Source of the DNA: Streptomyces novaecaesareae
Lineage (GTDB): Bacteria; Actinomycetota; Actinomycetes; Streptomycetales; Streptomycetaceae
Direction: 5' to 3'
DNA length: 64,000 nucleotides
Assembly: GCF_000716875.1 (NCBI RefSeq)
Contig: NZ_JNWQ01000026.1
Location: forward strand, 1-64,000
The notes beneath the pieces were generated by a model, which was not told the DNA's origin, searched no databases, and worked only from the letters and a program-made list of their open reading frames with translations. The position numbers and the translations under genes are program-made. Positions 61,654 through 64,000 of this stretch are shown here, piece after piece (within the stretch, counting starts at the first letter, position 1; each line of letters begins with the position of its first letter).

Positions 61654-62508
61654 TCACCTCGATGGCTTGACGGCGGTGTGAACGTACCAGGCGACGTACT
61701 CGCGGACGGCGTACATCTCCACCGTGGAGCGGAGGTTGAGCCACTTCGCCGGGTCGCCGAAGCGCCGCAGCACCGCCCACGGCAGCCGGAAGCAGGCGTA
61801 CGCCGCCTCCGAGGTCGGCAGGTAGTACGGTGTCGCGTCCAGCGCCTCCTCGACCTCGAACCCGGCCGCGGTGAGGAGCCGCGGCAGGTTGCCGGCGTGG
61901 TAGATCCGGGCGCCCGTCATCGTCATCGCGTCCAGGTAGGGTTCGAGCAACGCCCGTGCGTGGGGATCGAGTTCGTCCAGCGGGACGGTGCTCATCGGGC
62001 CCAGGAGCACCAGCCGGCCGCCCGGGCGCAGCACCCGGTGGAACTCGGCCAGGGCGCGCGGCGGATCGTAGGAGTGGACGAGCGTCTCCATCGAGTAGGC
62101 GCCGTCGAACTCGCCGTCGCCGAAGGGCAGCCGGTGGTAGTCGCCCCAGGAGAAGGAGGTCCGCTCGTCCAGGGCGGCGCGGGCGCTGAGCCGGCGGGCC
62201 TCGGCGAGGTGGAAGTCCAGGACGTCGACGCCCGTCACCGCCAGGCCGAACCGGGCCGCCATGGCCCGCGCCACCACCCCCGCCCCGCACCCGGCGTCCA
62301 GCACCCGCGCCCCCACCGGCAGCGCGAGCTTGCGGCCCAGCACGTCCTCCAGTTGGCGCTGCGCCCGCCACATCCGCCACTTCGACTGCCCCGGCTCCGT
62401 CCACCCCCAGTGCCGGGCGTTGCGCGCCACCCGGGTGTAGAACCACCGGCTGCCGGGCCGCCCGTACACGCGGCGCAGACCGGCCAGATCGAGTTCCTGA
62501 GCGCCCAT
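61654..62508 (-). CDS. SAM-dependent methyltransferase
   Basis: This 284-residue class I methyltransferase has motif I VLDAGCGAGVVARAMA, post-I VTGVDVLDFHLAEA and motif IV FDGAYSMETLVHSYDPPRALAEF, followed by LRPGGRLVLLGP. The arrangement is close to sterol/small-molecule C- or O-methyltransferases. It starts the minus-strand unit that includes the Rieske oxygenase, so the two likely modify the same molecule. The ATG at 62508 is used. Confidence 0.92.
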   Translation of the reverse strand: MGAQELDLAGLRRVYGRPGSRWFYTRVARNARHWGWTEPGQSKWRMWRAQRQLEDVLGRKLALPVGARVLDAGCGAGVVARAMAARFGLAVTGVDVLDFHLAEARRLSARAALDERTSFSWGDYHRLPFGDGEFDGAYSMETLVHSYDPPRALAEFHRVLRPGGRLVLLGPMSTVPLDELDPHARALLEPYLDAMTMTGARIYHAGNLPRLLTAAGFEVEEALDATPYYLPTSEAAYACFRLPWAVLRRFGDPAKWLNLRSTVEMYAVREYVAWYVHTAVKPSR

Positions 62509-62611
62509 GCGCACACGCTAGCGGCGGGCCCGGCCTCCTCCCGGCGGCGCCACGGGCGATTGCCCCGCCGGGAGGTTTCGTACGGTCATCGGACGGTCTC
62601 ATGTCGGAGCC

Positions 62612-62743
62612 CATGAGTGGCGCTCATGGGAGAACGCCGGGGGACGGCCATGAGTGATGCTCATGGCCATCCCCTCATGAGTGGCGCTCATGGGCTCCGA
62701 CATGAGTGACGCTCATGGCCGTCCCTCATGAGCGTCACTCATG
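62612..62743. repeat. Cluster of five 17-bp near-palindromes CATGAGTGNNGCTCATG
   Basis: Copies at 62612-62628, 62649-62665, 62676-62692, 62701-62717 and 62727-62743 (the last inverted). The last contains the stop of the permease gene. Flanking text also pairs at longer range: tcggagcccatgag near 62604 is inverted in ctcatgggctccga ending at 62700. A large folded 3' RNA or a multi-site protein-binding region is possible. Confidence 0.93.
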
Positions 62744-64000
62744 CGGCCCCGGCGGCCCCGGCGAGGATGTCCCGTCCGTCCCGGCCGCGCAGTGCCAGTG
62801 CGGTCGGGAGCACGGCCGCCGTGAGCGCGATGACCGCGCAGCAGGCGGCGAGTGCGCCCAGCTCCGTCCAGGGCACGACCACGGGGGTCGGGCCGACCAG
62901 GTGGGTCAGGGCGGCCCATGAGCCGCCGATGCTGACGGCCGTGCCGAGCAGGCCCAGGACGGTGCCGGCCGCCACGCACAGCAGGGTCTCGACGGCGACG
63001 GACCGCAGCACCTGGGCCTTGGTGGCGCCGGCCAGGCGCAGCAGGGAGAGTTCCCGCTTGCGGTCGGTGACCGTCATCACCAGCGAGTTGGCCAGCGCGA
63101 CGGCCGCGTAGCAGATCGCCAGCCCGAGGATCATCAGCAGGGCGTTCCAGGTGGCCTGCTCCTCGCCGTCGGCGCTCTCGGCCTGGACCTCCTCCGGGGT
63201 GGCGAGCCGGGCGCCCAGCCCGTCGACGGCCGTCCGCAGGGCGGTGACGGTCCGCTCCCGGTCGGCCCCGGGCAGCAGCCGCAGGTGCAGCTGGCTCGTC
63301 AGGGCCGCGCCGCCGATGCCGCCGACGCCGGCGGTGACGGCGTTGGGCGCGGTGACCCAGGCCTGGGTGGTCTCGGCGCCGCTGCCGAGGACGGCGGCGA
63401 CCCGCAGCGTCCGGGGCGTGCCGTCGGCGAGCCGGACCGGCACCTCCTGGCCGACCCGGGGCGAGCCGGGCCAGGTGCGGCTCAGCACGATGGAGTCGGG
63501 GCCGAGGTCGGCGACCGAGCCCGCGACCACCGGCAGCCGGTCGACCGCGGCCAGGGCGGCCGGGTCGGCCTCCGCGGCCCGGAAGGCCACCAGGCCCATG
63601 CCGTCCTGGTCGGCCATCACCGAGGTCGGGGTGATCGCCAGGGCCTGCACGCCGGGGACGGCGCGGACGCGGTCCACCACGGCCCGGTTCAGCCCGGGCG
63701 TGCCGGCCGGGGTGACGACGAGGTCGGCGGCGGACAGCTGGGTGCGGACCTCGGTGACCAGCGAGCGGTCGATCGTGCGGATGCTGCCGATCAGGCAGCC
63801 GGCGAAGGCGATGATCAGCACCACCGGGGTGGCGGTCGCGGCGGTGCGCCGGAAGGCGGTCAGCGAGCTCAGCCGGGCGGTGGCCCAGACGATGCCGCCC
63901 GCGTCCTCGGCGGGCCGCCCGCGCAGCCGGGCCGGGAGGACGGGCAGCGCCGTCAGCAGCCGGATCACCGGCCCGGCCAGCACGCCCGCCAGCAGGACGC
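62739..64000 (-). CDS. FtsX-like ABC permease (C-terminal part; runs off the window)
   Basis: At least 420 residues are present and the reading frame remains open at the right edge (VLLAGVLAGP precedes the first Met seen), so the N-terminal half is missing. FtsX core helices (TATPVVLIIAFAGCLIGS; WNALLMILGLAICYAAVALANSLVMTVTDRKRELSLLRLAGATKAQVLRSVAVE; TLLCVAAGTVLGLLGTA; ELGALAACCAVIALTAAVL) and a large extracellular domain between them are clear. Such permeases (MacB/LolE relatives) move lipids or peptides with an ATPase probably encoded upstream, outside the window. Its stop lies within the palindrome cluster. Confidence 0.9.
   Translation of the reverse strand, partial: VLLAGVLAGPVIRLLTALPVLPARLRGRPAEDAGGIVWATARLSSLTAFRRTAATATPVVLIIAFAGCLIGSIRTIDRSLVTEVRTQLSAADLVVTPAGTPGLNRAVVDRVRAVPGVQALAITPTSVMADQDGMGLVAFRAAEADPAALAAVDRLPVVAGSVADLGPDSIVLSRTWPGSPRVGQEVPVRLADGTPRTLRVAAVLGSGAETTQAWVTAPNAVTAGVGGIGGAALTSQLHLRLLPGADRERTVTALRTAVDGLGARLATPEEVQAESADGEEQATWNALLMILGLAICYAAVALANSLVMTVTDRKRELSLLRLAGATKAQVLRSVAVETLLCVAAGTVLGLLGTAVSIGGSWAALTHLVGPTPVVVPWTELGALAACCAVIALTAAVLPTALALRGRDGRDILAGAAGAA

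Overview
The window is high-GC DNA (dense G/C third positions, GTG starts, AGGAGG-like ribosome sites) with the gene repertoire of a filamentous actinomycete. ECF41- and ECF42-type sigma factors, a TQXA/LAXTG surface protein, a PknG-type kinase operon, an FprB-type reductase, GlbO, EttA and a DhaKLM set all fit Streptomyces, Kitasatospora or a close relative. This is inferred from gene content; no rRNA is present to settle the genus. Bases 1-64 are not genomic: they are an Illumina/Nextera adapter left on the contig end.

Layout. 0.07-2.3 kb: PTS-type dihydroxyacetone kinase (dhaL, dhaK, divergent dhaM). 2.3-7.8 kb: a family A DNA polymerase, an M3 oligopeptidase and a secreted GH5/endoglycoceramidase-like hydrolase. 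7.9-15.3 kb: three TetR regulators with visible operators beside an acyl-CoA dehydrogenase, a crotonase with an altered active site, a DHA2 drug exporter and a GNAT acetyltransferase. 15.6-21.3 kb: tRNA-Arg(TCT), an SsbB-like protein, a thioester-domain surface protein with a sortase E signal, EttA and a thioesterase. 21.4-24.7 kb: a conserved unknown, GlbO haemoglobin and an ABC-2 transporter. 24.8-35.8 kb: a seven-gene minus-strand signalling operon (GlnX-like membrane sensor, GlnH-like binding protein, coiled-coil protein, PknG-like kinase, PP2C phosphatase, VWA protein, FHA protein) closed by a strong terminator. 36-44.4 kb: nucleosidase, DinB protein, ECF41 sigma factor with a matching promoter in front of an NmrA-like gene, isochorismatase, GlxA-type regulator, membrane protein, acyl-CoA ligase. 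44.7-49 kb: tRNA-Leu(CAG), a NarL-type two-component pair, and an amidase with its divergent TetR and twin operators. 49.2-55.5 kb: an EPSP synthase paralogue with an Ala at the glyphosate-determining glycine, an Rnl2-type RNA ligase and a 1267-residue STAND-type NTPase with about 17 TPRs. 55.6-57.3 kb: DGPF/YCII protein and ECF42 sigma factor. 57.4-62.5 kb: AurF-like di-iron oxygenase with its own FprB reductase, then a Rieske oxygenase and methyltransferase. 62.7 kb to the edge: an FtsX-type permease, cut by the window.

The most unusual pattern is not a gene. Short tandem repeats (9-18 bp) sit at the 3' ends of many genes, and in at least six of them the repeat unit contains the stop codon and has a length divisible by three, so each copy adds another in-frame TGA (polymerase, GH5, TQXA protein, VWA, GlnH-like, amidase). 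A seventh (RNA ligase) has a 16-bp unit that places TGA in all three frames. An eighth site, behind the permease, is a cluster of five 17-bp near-palindromes.

The second points of interest are the PknG/GlnH/GlnX operon extended by phosphatase, VWA and FHA partners, and the RNA ligase next to a TPR NTPase. No IS element, prophage, CRISPR array or plasmid origin was seen.
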